Shown in pieces: positions 53,777-63,712 of a stretch of DNA of 64,000 nucleotides. Made by a program: the position numbers and the translations under genes. The first letter of the stretch is position 1; every line of letters begins with the position of its first letter. Source of the stretch: Cyanobacteria bacterium SZAS LIN-3 (lineage in GTDB: Bacteria; Cyanobacteriota; Vampirovibrionia; Obscuribacterales; Obscuribacteraceae); contig JAFEAV010000001.1 of assembly GCA_018266215.1 (NCBI GenBank), positions 160,403-224,402 of the forward strand, in the 5' to 3' direction. Below the pieces are notes generated by a model. It was given only the letters and a program-made list of their open reading frames with translations. It ran no database searches and was not told the origin of the DNA.

Positions 53777-54076
53777 GAAGTTCTCCATCAATTTGGTATT
53801 TCGCAGCGCCGGGAACGTACTACTTATATAGAAGGATTTGAAAGTCCTTGTAGATGTACGAAATCTTCCAAACGCTTGATAAGCAAAGACGTTGATCCGA
53901 TTTACCGTAAGGCCAAATTGTATCAACGTATACTTATAGAATCTCACTCTCGATGAGCAAGAGAATCGTTCGCCTCGGTGGCCGAACGGACACAAACTCA
54001 TATGCTGGGCATTATGAGCGCGTTGTCGAATATTTCTCTTGACGTCTTGCTTCTTTACTCAATGAGGATACTCGCG
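53777..54076. other. Divergent region between TPR gene and yebC
   Basis: About 300 bp with no gene seen. It should hold both promoters. A short inverted repeat (AAGGA/TCCTT) lies near 53832-53850. Confidence 0.35.
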
Positions 54077-54835
54077 TTGTCAGGTCATTCGAAATGGGCC
54101 AATATCAAACGGCAAAAGGCTGTCGTAGACTCGAAAAAGGGAGTCGTTCTGGCAAAAATGTCTCGCGAAATCATCGTCGCGGCCAAACTTGGTGGTGGCG
54201 ATCCTGCGGGCAATTTTCGACTGCGACAGGCGATCGATCGAGCCAAGGCTGAAGGAGTCCCCAAAGACAACATTCAACGCGCCATCGAGAAGGGCTCTGG
54301 GGGCGGCGGCGGAGACAATTTCGAAGAGCTTGTCTATGAGGGCTACGGTCCGGGTGGAGTGGCCATGCTGGTCAAGTGCGCCACCGACAATCGCAACCGC
54401 ACCGCCGGCGATGTGCGGCTATTTTTCTCCAAACACGGCGGCAATATGGGAGAAAGCGGCTGCGTTAATTGGATGTTCAAAGAGCGCGGCGAAATCTATA
54501 TAAGTAAGGAAGGGAAATTCGACGAAGAAGCGTTGATGCTGACAGCTCTTGATGCCGGGGCAGAAGATCTGGAGCTCGACTCGGGCGAAGAAGCGCTGGT
54601 CATCTGCACTCCGGACAAACTGGAAGCAGTACGCACCGAGCTGACCAGAGCCGGATACAAAGTCAGCTCCGCCGAAACCACTATGGCTACAAGCACCACA
54701 GTGGAAATCACCAGTAAGGAAACAGGCAAGGCGCTGCTGAAACTGCTGGATGCCCTCGAGAATCACGACGACGTTCAGAGCGTGCACGCTAATTTTGAAA
54801 TGGATCAAGACTGGCTCACAGAGTTTCTTACCTGA
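54077..54835 (+). CDS. yebC: YebC/TACO1-family translational regulator
   Basis: The start is a TTG at 54077 with GAGGA eight bases upstream, giving the canonical N-terminus SGHSKWANIKRQK and 252 residues, normal for YebC. The longer ATG frames have no match to the family. Motifs include SREIIVAAKLGGGDPAGNFRL, KDNIQRAIEKGSG and YEGYGPGGVA. YebC proteins relieve ribosome stalling or act as DNA-binding regulators in different bacteria. Confidence 0.93.
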   Translation: MSGHSKWANIKRQKAVVDSKKGVVLAKMSREIIVAAKLGGGDPAGNFRLRQAIDRAKAEGVPKDNIQRAIEKGSGGGGGDNFEELVYEGYGPGGVAMLVKCATDNRNRTAGDVRLFFSKHGGNMGESGCVNWMFKERGEIYISKEGKFDEEALMLTALDAGAEDLELDSGEEALVICTPDKLEAVRTELTRAGYKVSSAETTMATSTTVEITSKETGKALLKLLDALENHDDVQSVHANFEMDQDWLTEFLT

Positions 54836-55457
54836 GATTTTCTCTGGTTATCAGTCGTCTTTTGCGCTTTTTTAGCATCAAATACCGCTTGCAAACACAA
54901 TATTTCACGAAGAAAAGTTAAGGAGAAGCGCGCCTTGTCAGGGGTGCCGCAAAACACCTTCAACTATTTGTGCAGCAAGGGATTTCGACACTTCTGAAAT
55001 TGCATTTACTTAGCAGCGAAAATAAATAGGCCAACTTTTACATAGCTTTTACACTCTGTAACCTCGTCCATTTTGCCGGGAACAATTGACAACATGATGA
55101 GATCCGACTCATCAAGCCAATTTCAAACCCCGTAAGGAAAGATATCGATTGTCAATATCGCAAAACCGAGTGCGATCAAAACGTCGATTAAGTCAACCTC
55201 TGTAAACTAAAGTCTTTCCAAGAATGCACTCAACGGCTGACCGGCGCGAAAAAATTCGGCTTGTCAGTGGATTTTTGACGGGCCGCTATCGCTTCTGTTA
55301 CCTTTTCGCCTGCCTTGGACGCCAAACCCCAGAGGTTTATCAAGGGCATCTGAAAAACGGATGTACACCGCGATATATGACCTCATTCAGGAGAGGAACT
55401 CACCCAACTGCCCGGCACCGTATACAACATACGCAGAGACCAGCCGAGCACTAGAGA
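54836..55457. other. 620-bp leader before rlpA-like gene, possibly structured
   Basis: No convincing gene is seen. It contains a hairpin with perfect 7-bp arms (55095-55114) inside a longer pair, ATTGACAA at 55085-55092 with TTGTCAAT at 55149-55156. This nested arrangement might fold in RNA. It does not match the c-di-AMP (ydaO) riboswitch pattern I know. Confidence 0.35.
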
Positions 55458-56378
55458 GTGAAAAACCGAGTTATGCAACTGGTATCAACTAAAACTTCAA
55501 AACTACTGGTCGGCGCTTTGCTGGCTGCAAGCCTCAGTGTTGCAGTGGGCAATTTCAGCCAGGCCCTGGCGGCGACGCCCGATCTTGATATATGTCCCGA
55601 AGTGGCCGCTGCCACCTGGGAAGAAAATGATCAAGAGTGCGCCACCGTCACAATCAACGGCAAGGATCTGATCACCTTCCGCGGCGAAACTCAGGCAGGC
55701 TCTGCCGAAGATCGCGCCGAAGACGTGGCGGACAAACTCAAAGACTTAATTGATGACGGCAAATTGGATGCCACCAAATTGGTTCCTTCAAGCGAAGGCA
55801 ACATGGCAACCATCCGCATGGACGGATCCACCGTCCTCAAATTTGCCGTACCCGAATCTCCAGACACCTCTGGCAGCCCCGCCAACCCGTCCGAAGGGGC
55901 GATCGGCTACAGCTATCGGGTGGTCAATGCAATTCGCTGCGTTCTGGGGGCTCCACAGCTTCCTGCGAGCTTCCTCAAACTGGCGGAAAGTCAAGGGCCT
56001 GATAAAGCGGCCGTTGCCTGCATGCAGAAAGCAGGCGAAACCAGCACCCTGGCCAATTTTTCACCGAATTTCTCCGGTCATGCCTCATGGTATGGCGGCA
56101 AATTCCACGGCAGACGCACATCCAACGGCGAACGTTATGACCAGGATGGTCTGACCGCCGCTCATCGCACCCTGCCCTTCGGCACCAAGCTTCTCGTTAT
56201 GAACCGCAAAACCGGCGCTTCCTGCGTGGTTTCGGTCAATGACCGCGGACCCTTCGTCGATGACCGGGTCATAGACCTGTCACGCGGTGCCGCTTCCAAG
56301 TTGAAGATGCTTTCCGCCGGCGTAGCCGTAGTGGACTGCATGGTGCTTGACCCTTCGAAACAGCAACAAGAAGACTAA
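55458..56378 (+). CDS. RlpA-like double-psi beta-barrel protein
   Basis: The 306-residue protein starts with GTG and has a signal peptide ending near ALAAT. The C-terminal ~100 residues are the DPBB domain: SGHASWYGGKFHGRRTSNG, LTAAHRTLPFGTKLLV and VNDRGPFVDDRVIDLS. RlpA is a lytic transglycosylase acting on denuded glycan at septa, or a barwin-like wall-binding protein. The N-terminal region (~35-180) is of unknown fold. The long leader upstream suggests regulated expression. Confidence 0.85.
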   Translation: MKNRVMQLVSTKTSKLLVGALLAASLSVAVGNFSQALAATPDLDICPEVAAATWEENDQECATVTINGKDLITFRGETQAGSAEDRAEDVADKLKDLIDDGKLDATKLVPSSEGNMATIRMDGSTVLKFAVPESPDTSGSPANPSEGAIGYSYRVVNAIRCVLGAPQLPASFLKLAESQGPDKAAVACMQKAGETSTLANFSPNFSGHASWYGGKFHGRRTSNGERYDQDGLTAAHRTLPFGTKLLVMNRKTGASCVVSVNDRGPFVDDRVIDLSRGAASKLKMLSAGVAVVDCMVLDPSKQQQED

Positions 56379-56523
56379 TCGTCTCCCCGGACTTTCAATT
56401 CTTAAGCCCTGTTAAGGCCTGTTGGCTAACGTTAAGAGCCATCCGTCTCAACTAGCTTGCTTCGACGGCAGGCCTGTTAAAATGCCAAGTGACCAAAGTC
56501 ACTGTCAGAAACGGATAACTCAA

Positions 56524-58008
56524 GTGTCTACGCCCAGCGAAAAGCCAGCCGCTCCCAGAGTGAGAATTGCTCCCAGTCCCACAGGCCATCTGCATGTGGG
56601 GACGGCTCGTACCGCGCTCTACAACTATCTCTACGCCAAGAAGCACAAGGGCACATTTATTTTGCGCCTGGAAGACACTGACGAAGAGCGTTCGCGTGAA
56701 GAGTATACCGACGACATCATCGACGGTCTCAAATGGCTCGGGCTGACCTGGGACGAAGGTCTTGGCGTAGGCGGACCCTATGCGCCCTATCGCCAGACGG
56801 AAAAAATCGATCACTACAACACCATCAGCAATCATCTGATTGCCGCCGGCAAAGCCTATCTCTGCTATGCCACCACCGAGGAACTGGCCGCTCTCAAAGA
56901 TGAACAGAGAGCCGCCGGCCAGGCCGTTCGCTACGACAATCGCAGCCGCAATTTATCGTCCCAGCACAAGGATGAGCACGAAGCCGCCGGTCGCATACCG
57001 TCGGTGCGCTTCATGGTGGAAGAACCGCGGGTGGTATCGTGGCATGACGGCATCAAAGGCGAAATCGCCATAGATACAGCCGATCTCGGCGGCGACATGG
57101 TCATCGTCAAATCCAATGGCGTAGCCATCTACAACTTTGCCGTCGTCGTCGACGATGTGGATATGAAAATCACCCACGTCATTCGCGGGGAAGATCACAT
57201 CCACAACACGGCCAAACAGATTTTGATCTATGAAGCCCTGGGCTATGACCTGCCGCACTTTGCCCATGCGCCTCTGATGTTTGACATAGAAAGACAGAAG
57301 CTCTCCAAGCGCAAGCACGGAGAAGTGGTGCACGTCGACTACTATCGCAAAAGAGGCTACATGCCCGAAGCGATCATCAACTACCTGACCCAGATGAGCT
57401 GGACACATCCGGAAGGCAAAGAAATTTACTCGCTTGAAGAAGCGGGCCAACTCTTTGATCTGGACAAAGTAAGTAAGTCCAATGCCGTCTTTGACGTAGA
57501 CAGACTGAACTGGTTCAACGGTCACTACATACGCAGTCTGCCCATCGCTCTCATAACCGAGCGCTCGCTACCGTTTTTCACTGAAGCCGGATTTGATGTT
57601 AAGGCCTACAGCGCCGAAGACATAGAGCGCATCGTCGCCACGGTGCGTGAAGGACTGGTGATGCTCTGCGAGATAGGACCGGCGGTCAAGTTTTTCTTCG
57701 ATCAACATCCGACTATCGAAAGCGAACTCAAAGAATCGGTCCTCACCGGTGAAAACGCCCGCAAGGTTTTGAGCGGCCTGCTCTCTGAGCTTGGCACGCT
57801 ACCCTGGGCCGATCACCAGGGCTGCAAAAAAGCGGTCGACGCCATCGGCAAATCGATCGCCATCAAAGGCAAAGAGCTCTACTGGCCGGTGCGCGTAGCT
57901 CTAACCGGCACCAACCATGGCCCCGATCTTGGTTCGATTATCTCTATCCTGGGCGAGAAGCGGGTGCGTGAGCGCCTGGAAGTCGCCCTGGGACTCTGTA
58001 GTGCCTGA
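56524..58008 (+). CDS. gltX: Glutamyl-tRNA synthetase
   Basis: GltX charges tRNA with glutamate. The GTG at 56524 gives ~494 residues starting STPSEKPAAPRVRIAPSPTG; an ATG at 56482 or TTG at 56422 would add a non-conserved extension. Motifs include PSPTGHLHVG (HIGH-type) and KLSKRKHG (KMSKS-type). GltX is also the known E. coli HipA target. It is followed by cysS on the same strand. Confidence 0.95.
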   Translation: MSTPSEKPAAPRVRIAPSPTGHLHVGTARTALYNYLYAKKHKGTFILRLEDTDEERSREEYTDDIIDGLKWLGLTWDEGLGVGGPYAPYRQTEKIDHYNTISNHLIAAGKAYLCYATTEELAALKDEQRAAGQAVRYDNRSRNLSSQHKDEHEAAGRIPSVRFMVEEPRVVSWHDGIKGEIAIDTADLGGDMVIVKSNGVAIYNFAVVVDDVDMKITHVIRGEDHIHNTAKQILIYEALGYDLPHFAHAPLMFDIERQKLSKRKHGEVVHVDYYRKRGYMPEAIINYLTQMSWTHPEGKEIYSLEEAGQLFDLDKVSKSNAVFDVDRLNWFNGHYIRSLPIALITERSLPFFTEAGFDVKAYSAEDIERIVATVREGLVMLCEIGPAVKFFFDQHPTIESELKESVLTGENARKVLSGLLSELGTLPWADHQGCKKAVDAIGKSIAIKGKELYWPVRVALTGTNHGPDLGSIISILGEKRVRERLEVALGLCSA

Positions 58009-58047
58009 TTTTCAGGTATGACGGTCCCACACGGAGAGAATCAGGTA

Positions 58048-59466
58048 ATGAGCATTCAGGTCTTCAACACACTGAGCGGCAAAAAAGAAGAATTCGTCCC
58101 CTTGAACGGCAATAAGGTGACGATGTATTCCTGCGGACCAACGGTCTACGACATGAGCCACCTGGGCCATGCCCGTACATTTATCGTCTGGGACGTGGTG
58201 CAACGCTATTTGCGTTTTGCCGGTTATGACGTCACTTTTGTGCGCAATATCACCGACGTCGACGACAAAATTATCAACCGGGCAAAAGAGCTGGGCATAA
58301 CCCCGGAAAAACTGGCCCGCCAGTTCACCTATGCCTTCTGGCATGACATGGCCTCACTGGGCGTGGATTTCCCCGACTACGAACCGCGCGCCACCGAATA
58401 CATCGCCCAGATGATCAAGTTTGTAGAAGAGCTGATCGCAAGCGGCCATGCTTACGAAGCCGGTGGTGATGTATATTTTGACGTCGCTTCCTTCAAAGAC
58501 TACGGCAAGCTGGGCAAACAAAATCTGGAGCAGTTGCTTGTCGGAGCCCGCGAACAGGTAGTCAGTCAAGATTCACTGGCGGCGCTGAAAAAAAATCCCG
58601 TCGACTTCGCTCTCTGGAAGCGCGCCGGCGATGACGAACTCGGCTGGCCCAGTCCCTGGGGTCGGGGTCGACCCGGCTGGCATCTGGAGTGCTCGACCAT
58701 GGTCAAGCACATACTGGGCGAATCGATAGACATCCACGTGGGCGGCGAAGATCTGGTTTTTCCCCACCACGAAAATGAAATAGCCCAGTCCGAAGCCCTG
58801 CACGGCAAGCCACTGGCGAACTACTGGCTGCATAACGGTTTTGTGCAAATCAACACTGAAAAAATGTCCAAATCACTGGGCAATTTCAGCACCATTCGTG
58901 ATCTGCTCCAGACTTTTTCGGCCGATACCATTCGTCTTTTTGTGCTGCAAACTCATTACCGCAACCCCATCGATTTCACCCTCGACAGTGTGGCATCGAC
59001 CAAAACCGGCATCCAGCGCCTGTTGCGAGCGGCGGCTTTTGCTGAGAACAGTGAGAATAACGGCAAATCGGAGGCGACAATTTCGGACGAAGCCAAAACA
59101 GTCGTAGCAGACTTTGCCAAAAACTTCTCCGAAGCGATGAACAACGACTTCAATACAGCCGTCGCCATTTCGCATCTCTTCCAGTTGTCCGACTACATCA
59201 ACAAGAGCAAATCAACCACGGATAAGCATTCACTGGCCGAACATCTGGTCAGCTATGCCAATATTCTCGGACTTACTCTCGATGATACTCGCACCGAAGT
59301 GGACTCACCTCTGGGCGGCAAGCTTGTTGACTTGTTGCTTACCCTGCGCCAGGAAGCGAAGGCCAAGAAAGACTTTGCCTCATCGGATCTGATCCGCAAG
59401 AGTCTCACCGACCTGGGCATCACCGTAATGGATACACCGGCCGGAGCAAGCTGGGAGCGCAGCTAG
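58048..59466 (+). CDS. cysS: Cysteinyl-tRNA synthetase
   Basis: CysS charges tRNA-Cys. The ATG at 58048 with GGAG upstream gives ~472 residues; an ATG 30 bases earlier is less likely. It shows YSCGPTVYD with the zinc Cys, LGHARTFIVWD (HIGH-type), HLECSTM and HHENEIAQ for zinc, and EKMSKSLGN. The gene begins 39 bases after gltX, the usual gltX-cysS pairing in some lineages. Confidence 0.96.
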   Translation: MSIQVFNTLSGKKEEFVPLNGNKVTMYSCGPTVYDMSHLGHARTFIVWDVVQRYLRFAGYDVTFVRNITDVDDKIINRAKELGITPEKLARQFTYAFWHDMASLGVDFPDYEPRATEYIAQMIKFVEELIASGHAYEAGGDVYFDVASFKDYGKLGKQNLEQLLVGAREQVVSQDSLAALKKNPVDFALWKRAGDDELGWPSPWGRGRPGWHLECSTMVKHILGESIDIHVGGEDLVFPHHENEIAQSEALHGKPLANYWLHNGFVQINTEKMSKSLGNFSTIRDLLQTFSADTIRLFVLQTHYRNPIDFTLDSVASTKTGIQRLLRAAAFAENSENNGKSEATISDEAKTVVADFAKNFSEAMNNDFNTAVAISHLFQLSDYINKSKSTTDKHSLAEHLVSYANILGLTLDDTRTEVDSPLGGKLVDLLLTLRQEAKAKKDFASSDLIRKSLTDLGITVMDTPAGASWERS

Positions 59467-61149
59467 TCAGCGCAGTTTGTAGATCCAGTAGTTGTAGCCG
59501 ACATCGGTAATTTCGCGCGGCCCCTGCCTGTCGGAATAATAAATCGCCTCGCACAGGCGTTTATATTTCTGCATGATCAGGGGCTGCACTTTGAAGAGCG
59601 CCAGGGCTTCCTCTATTTCTCCGCCCTCGACACAGATCAGTGCCGGAGATTGCTCGACAATGTCGCGACTGAGTCTGGCGTACAGATCTTTTTCTGCTGC
59701 GCTGGTGAGACTTTCCGGCGTACCAAAATCAGTATCGAAGTAGTGCCGCGTACGAATATTACTCAATGTGCCAAGCACTTCGGTCCCCAGGAAATAGCCG
59801 CAGGTGCGACGTTTACACAGAGCAAGAAGGGGAAACATCGGACGCACGCGACCGTTGAGTATGAGAACCCGGGAACCTTCCTTTGTATTGTCCTTGATCA
59901 CGTCAGCCAGGTCGGGCACATTGCCAGAGAGCGCAGAGGCCAGACGCGTGGGACCGGTCTTGACCAGCTTACGCTGTTGCACTTCGCTGCCTATCATAAA
60001 AGCGCAGGCCAGAGCCATTGTTGTCGCATACAAAATAGTAACGGCCGCTTCCTTCCGGCGGCGGAACAGACGCGGATATCTAAAGACAAACCATTGAATG
60101 CCGTGATAAGCCTCAAGGACAAAAAGCATGGCGGCAAAAAATGTGAGAATGACGGCATCAGCACTCAGCCCGAGCACCAGGCTCATCCAGACCATCAAAC
60201 CAAGTATGGTCAGAGCCGCCAGAGGGCGCAAAATCTGCAGCCGTCGCAGGCCGCCGAATGCAAGCACCAGTACAAAGACAGCGGCGTAAAGAAGACTCTT
60301 GCGCTCCGGGGTCACATAACTGCCGTAAAAAGCGTAACTGTCATGGGTGAGCTCGTTAAACCTTATCGGTAAAATCCAGGTGCGAAAAGAGCGCTGCGCC
60401 TCGATCGGCAGGAGCAGATTGCTGAGCGATATAAGGATGTAGACTGAGAAAAAGCACAGTGACGTGCGTGAAAAGGCTGAGCGAAAGCGACGCCGGGCAA
60501 GCATCTCAACCGCTTCAAAAGCAACTAATACCAGCAGGTAAAAAACACTGAAAGAAGCGCCCAGTGCAGCCATTATTGCCGCCAGGAAGCGGAATCTGTT
60601 ACCGACAGCCGCCCCTTCCAGCTCCAGCCAGCGACAGAGCAGATATGGCAGGCTCAGGAGCACAAACAAATGCTGTTGCTCGCCAAATTCAAAACCTACA
60701 GCCAGGCTGGCCAGGGCGAAAGCACCCAGCCAGAGCCATTTTTGTCGGTCATCAATCAAGCGACCGGCAAAACGATTGATGAGGACAAAATTGAAGGAAA
60801 AGGAAAATACAGTCAGCGCAGCGGTCAAAATCACCGAAGCCAGGCCCAGAGATTTTGGATCAACCATACAGTCGATCAGGTTGGAAGGTGTGCCGGAGAG
60901 AAGAGCAACAACAGCTGCCAGAGCCAGGCTTACCATACGCCAGCCAACCACCGGCATGAGCTGGTCAAAATAAAAATCGGTGTAGGGGCACTGACTCAAT
61001 TGCATACGAAAAGCCGCTTCGGTTTCGTACATCACCCCCGCCGGTATCTCCACACTATGCGCCACTCTGATGGACAATCCCAGTACAAGGATCGTCACAG
61101 CCAGCACGGCCAGCCAGGTTGAGCGTTTAATACTATCGTCCGGGCTCAC
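59467..61149 (-). CDS. Large polytopic membrane protein, GT-C-like
   Basis: The ~560-residue protein starts with GTG and has 10 or more hydrophobic segments to about residue 405, then a soluble C-terminal part. The N-terminal loop contains acidic residues and QCPYTDFYFDQLMPV, reminiscent of the periplasmic DxD/E loop of GT39-like enzymes. It overlaps the next gene by 17 bp. It is a candidate polyprenyl-phosphate sugar transferase, but the exact family is unclear. Confidence 0.55.
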   Translation of the reverse strand: MSPDDSIKRSTWLAVLAVTILVLGLSIRVAHSVEIPAGVMYETEAAFRMQLSQCPYTDFYFDQLMPVVGWRMVSLALAAVVALLSGTPSNLIDCMVDPKSLGLASVILTAALTVFSFSFNFVLINRFAGRLIDDRQKWLWLGAFALASLAVGFEFGEQQHLFVLLSLPYLLCRWLELEGAAVGNRFRFLAAIMAALGASFSVFYLLVLVAFEAVEMLARRRFRSAFSRTSLCFFSVYILISLSNLLLPIEAQRSFRTWILPIRFNELTHDSYAFYGSYVTPERKSLLYAAVFVLVLAFGGLRRLQILRPLAALTILGLMVWMSLVLGLSADAVILTFFAAMLFVLEAYHGIQWFVFRYPRLFRRRKEAAVTILYATTMALACAFMIGSEVQQRKLVKTGPTRLASALSGNVPDLADVIKDNTKEGSRVLILNGRVRPMFPLLALCKRRTCGYFLGTEVLGTLSNIRTRHYFDTDFGTPESLTSAAEKDLYARLSRDIVEQSPALICVEGGEIEEALALFKVQPLIMQKYKRLCEAIYYSDRQGPREITDVGYNYWIYKLR

Positions 61150-62791
61150 GCAAATAAACCTTATACTCGTCCGGTGTCAGTACCAGTTTGTAATCGCTCA
61201 TATACTTCTTGAAAAAATTTCTCTGGCTGAGCAGCCCGTGGATGAAGTTGTTTTGCACGATAATGAGCTTGGGTTTGTTGGTGGCAATATCCTCGGCATA
61301 CCAGTCGAGAAATTGCTTCAAGCGCTCTTTGTAAACAGCGCGGTCGGGCTCATTGGGGTCATCGATGATTGAGGCCAGAAGCGGCAGGACCATGGCATGC
61401 AAAAAGCGCGAGGCGGGGCGACGCCTGCTCTGCAAATAAACGGGATAGGACGGCCCCATGGAAGACGATATAAAGAGTATCGAATCGTCCTTGCTCGTGC
61501 GGTCGATGACTATTTGCGTGTAGGGATTGATATCACTGCTCGGGCATTCACCGTCATAACCCAGGGTGGGCAGGAAGAACATTTCGCCTCTTTCGCGCTC
61601 CACCAGAATATCGCGACAGCGCAGGTAAGTCTGCCAGGAAACGAAAGCAAGCAGTGCCAGGGCCAGGGCGATAGGCCCGGCCTTTCCGCGCTTGAGGGCC
61701 GCGGGCAGATAACGACAGAATAAAAATGTCTGCACAAAAATCGCCACTTCGCTGGCCATACGCACGGGGGTAACGTGATAAGACCAGACCTGCCCGGCCA
61801 GTACAAATATCAGCGCCGACATAAGCGAAAACGCCTGCAAGGGCATAACAAAGCTGGATTGCCGCGCGAGAATAAGCGCCCCCAGCGAGGTCAGCGCCAT
61901 AAGATAGAAATCGCCGCGCCAGAATGTATTGAGATTGTAAGAAAGAGAAGTCGTGTAGTACGAATAACCGGCTTTATAGATAGGTACGATCACACCAAAA
62001 AACATCTCCAGCTCCTGCCGCGGCAGGAAGAGAAAATGCAGCAGATAAAGAAAAATCACAAGACCAAGACTCAGCGTCTCGGCGCGGAAAAGCGGCCGCA
62101 CATCGCGCTTTTCAATAGCCCAGACAATTTCGGGTGCCAGGGCCACAAGCAGAAAATAATGCTTGAGCGAAATACCGAGGCCGGCCATGGCACCAACTAA
62201 AATTGCCAGCGGCAGGTCCAGTCTTTTATCCTGCCAGCGCAGGTAGCGGACGATGAAAAACGGCAGATAGAGAATAGTGAAGATATGCTCGCGCTGACCG
62301 AAATCCAGGACCTGGTGCTGATTAAAGTAGACAAAACCGACAAGCGCGGCCAGACCAACAAGTAGAGAACCACGACAGTCGGCACGCCAGAGCGCGATAC
62401 CGCCGGCGGTGCAGCTGATGATAATCAGAGCCCAGATATAGAGAGAAAAGGCCAGGGGCTCCGTCCACTTCAAGCCCTGCGCCAACCAGACCGGCACCAC
62501 TTGCAGATAAATGGCCAGGGGCGGATTGTTGTCGAACATATCGACATACGGCACCTTGCCCTGCAACAGCAATTTGGCCATGTGCACATAGAGCGCCTGG
62601 TCCGGGTAAATGAGCATGGGATGATTGAGCCAGAAAAATATGCCGCTGCCGACCAGCACCGCGATCGCAGCCAGAACGATAAGAAGGGGCGCAGTGGCGC
62701 CGCCGCCGCCGGTGGTTGTCTCTTCTATACGATCGAGGTCCTGTGACCTGCTGTCTTCAATCAGAGCCGTTTGCAAATTTGTTATTCTCAA
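61133..62791 (-). CDS. GT-C-like membrane glycosyltransferase
   Basis: A ~552-residue polytopic protein from a TTG start. The first external loop reads YPDQALYVHMAKLLLQGKV followed by PYVDMFDNNPP, close to the GT39/ArnT-type catalytic loop with Asp before a Pro-rich stretch. The C-terminal ~160 residues are soluble. It pairs with the following 560-residue protein in the same operon (17-bp overlap), suggesting two related sugar transferases or glycan-export components. Confidence 0.65.
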   Translation of the reverse strand: MRITNLQTALIEDSRSQDLDRIEETTTGGGGATAPLLIVLAAIAVLVGSGIFFWLNHPMLIYPDQALYVHMAKLLLQGKVPYVDMFDNNPPLAIYLQVVPVWLAQGLKWTEPLAFSLYIWALIIISCTAGGIALWRADCRGSLLVGLAALVGFVYFNQHQVLDFGQREHIFTILYLPFFIVRYLRWQDKRLDLPLAILVGAMAGLGISLKHYFLLVALAPEIVWAIEKRDVRPLFRAETLSLGLVIFLYLLHFLFLPRQELEMFFGVIVPIYKAGYSYYTTSLSYNLNTFWRGDFYLMALTSLGALILARQSSFVMPLQAFSLMSALIFVLAGQVWSYHVTPVRMASEVAIFVQTFLFCRYLPAALKRGKAGPIALALALLAFVSWQTYLRCRDILVERERGEMFFLPTLGYDGECPSSDINPYTQIVIDRTSKDDSILFISSSMGPSYPVYLQSRRRPASRFLHAMVLPLLASIIDDPNEPDRAVYKERLKQFLDWYAEDIATNKPKLIIVQNNFIHGLLSQRNFFKKYMSDYKLVLTPDEYKVYLREPGR

Positions 62792-62812
62792 ACCGACATC
62801 AGGAGATAGCTA

Positions 62813-63265
62813 TTACTGCGGGTTGTACATAAATTCGCAGAGGAATGTCTGAGGCGGAGTCTTGAAATAGGCAGGCAGAGCGTCGAAGTGGTCGGCGCGC
62901 AAAATGGCATCACGACAGCTCTCGATAGTCTTGCGCGAGCCCATTGAACTGACCGCCTTCACATCGGTGACAAGGCCGGGCTTGGTGACTGTAAATTCAA
63001 TACCGACACTGTACTTGAGCTTGGCCGGAACCGGTTGCCACTTTGCGGCAATTTTGTCTTGCAGCTGAATAACATAGGCCTGCTGGTCGCGGGTCATAGA
63101 TTCACCGGCGGCAAGGGAAACCATCACATTGTGCGGAGACTTCGGTTTTTCAACGGCCGGTGCGGCAGTCGCCGCGGGCTTTTCTTCGGGGGCTTTGCTG
63201 CCGCTGCAGGCGCTGAGCATTGAAGCGGTCACAATCAAAGCGCAAAGACAGAGAATAAAGCGCAT
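62813..63265 (-). CDS. Lipoprotein with TonB-C-like domain
   Basis: This 150-residue protein has a lipobox LSAC after a hydrophobic segment, so it is a lipoprotein. After a Pro/Ala linker the last ~90 residues (KWQPVPAKLKYSVGIEFTVTKPG ... AILRADHFDALP) match the TonB C-terminal/TolA-like fold. It may link inner and outer membrane or bind an envelope partner. Confidence 0.68.
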   Translation of the reverse strand: MRFILCLCALIVTASMLSACSGSKAPEEKPAATAAPAVEKPKSPHNVMVSLAAGESMTRDQQAYVIQLQDKIAAKWQPVPAKLKYSVGIEFTVTKPGLVTDVKAVSSMGSRKTIESCRDAILRADHFDALPAYFKTPPQTFLCEFMYNPQ

Positions 63266-63300
63266 AAGCCCCCCGAGGTAGTGAGCCCATTTTACACGAG

Positions 63301-63708
63301 CTAGCTTTTTCCTGACCGCTCGAAGCGAACCAGAGGGATGCGGGCCTTGTCAGCAAACCAGAGCAGGACGCTGGCCGGGAAGAGGGCAAAGACGCCAAGA
63401 GCAAGCAGGCCAAAGCCCGCGTAAAGAACGGGCGCCAGGTGACCGCCCGAAACGGAGGGCAGGAAGTAGCGCCCCAGTACAACCGCCGAAACGAAGATCA
63501 CCAGCGCCAGGGTGCTGCCACCCACGAGTCTGGCCAGGAAATCCGGCAGGCGTTCCTCTGTAATCCAGTTTTTCTTCAGGGCCAGCCCAACCAGGGTTCG
63601 CAGGGCGAAGAAAGCAACAACTATCAGCAAAAACGAGCCGTATACAACAAAATTAGAGATGTCGAGAAAGCCGACAGCGTGATGATGCGCTCCTGCGGAA
63701 GGCTCCAT
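63301..63708 (-). CDS. Small membrane protein
   Basis: From the ATG at 63706-63708 the protein is 135 residues with His-rich N-terminus (GAHHHAVG) and three hydrophobic segments. A GGTGAGG ribosome site overlaps the stop of the gene upstream, so the two are coupled. The function is unknown. Confidence 0.5.
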   Translation of the reverse strand: MEPSAGAHHHAVGFLDISNFVVYGSFLLIVVAFFALRTLVGLALKKNWITEERLPDFLARLVGGSTLALVIFVSAVVLGRYFLPSVSGGHLAPVLYAGFGLLALGVFALFPASVLLWFADKARIPLVRFERSGKS

Positions 63709-63712
63709 CGCC

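Noticed and set aside
55224..55454. 76-residue frame before rlpA
   Set aside because: Composition is atypical, it has no ribosome site and it sits in the putative leader; I treat the region as noncoding.
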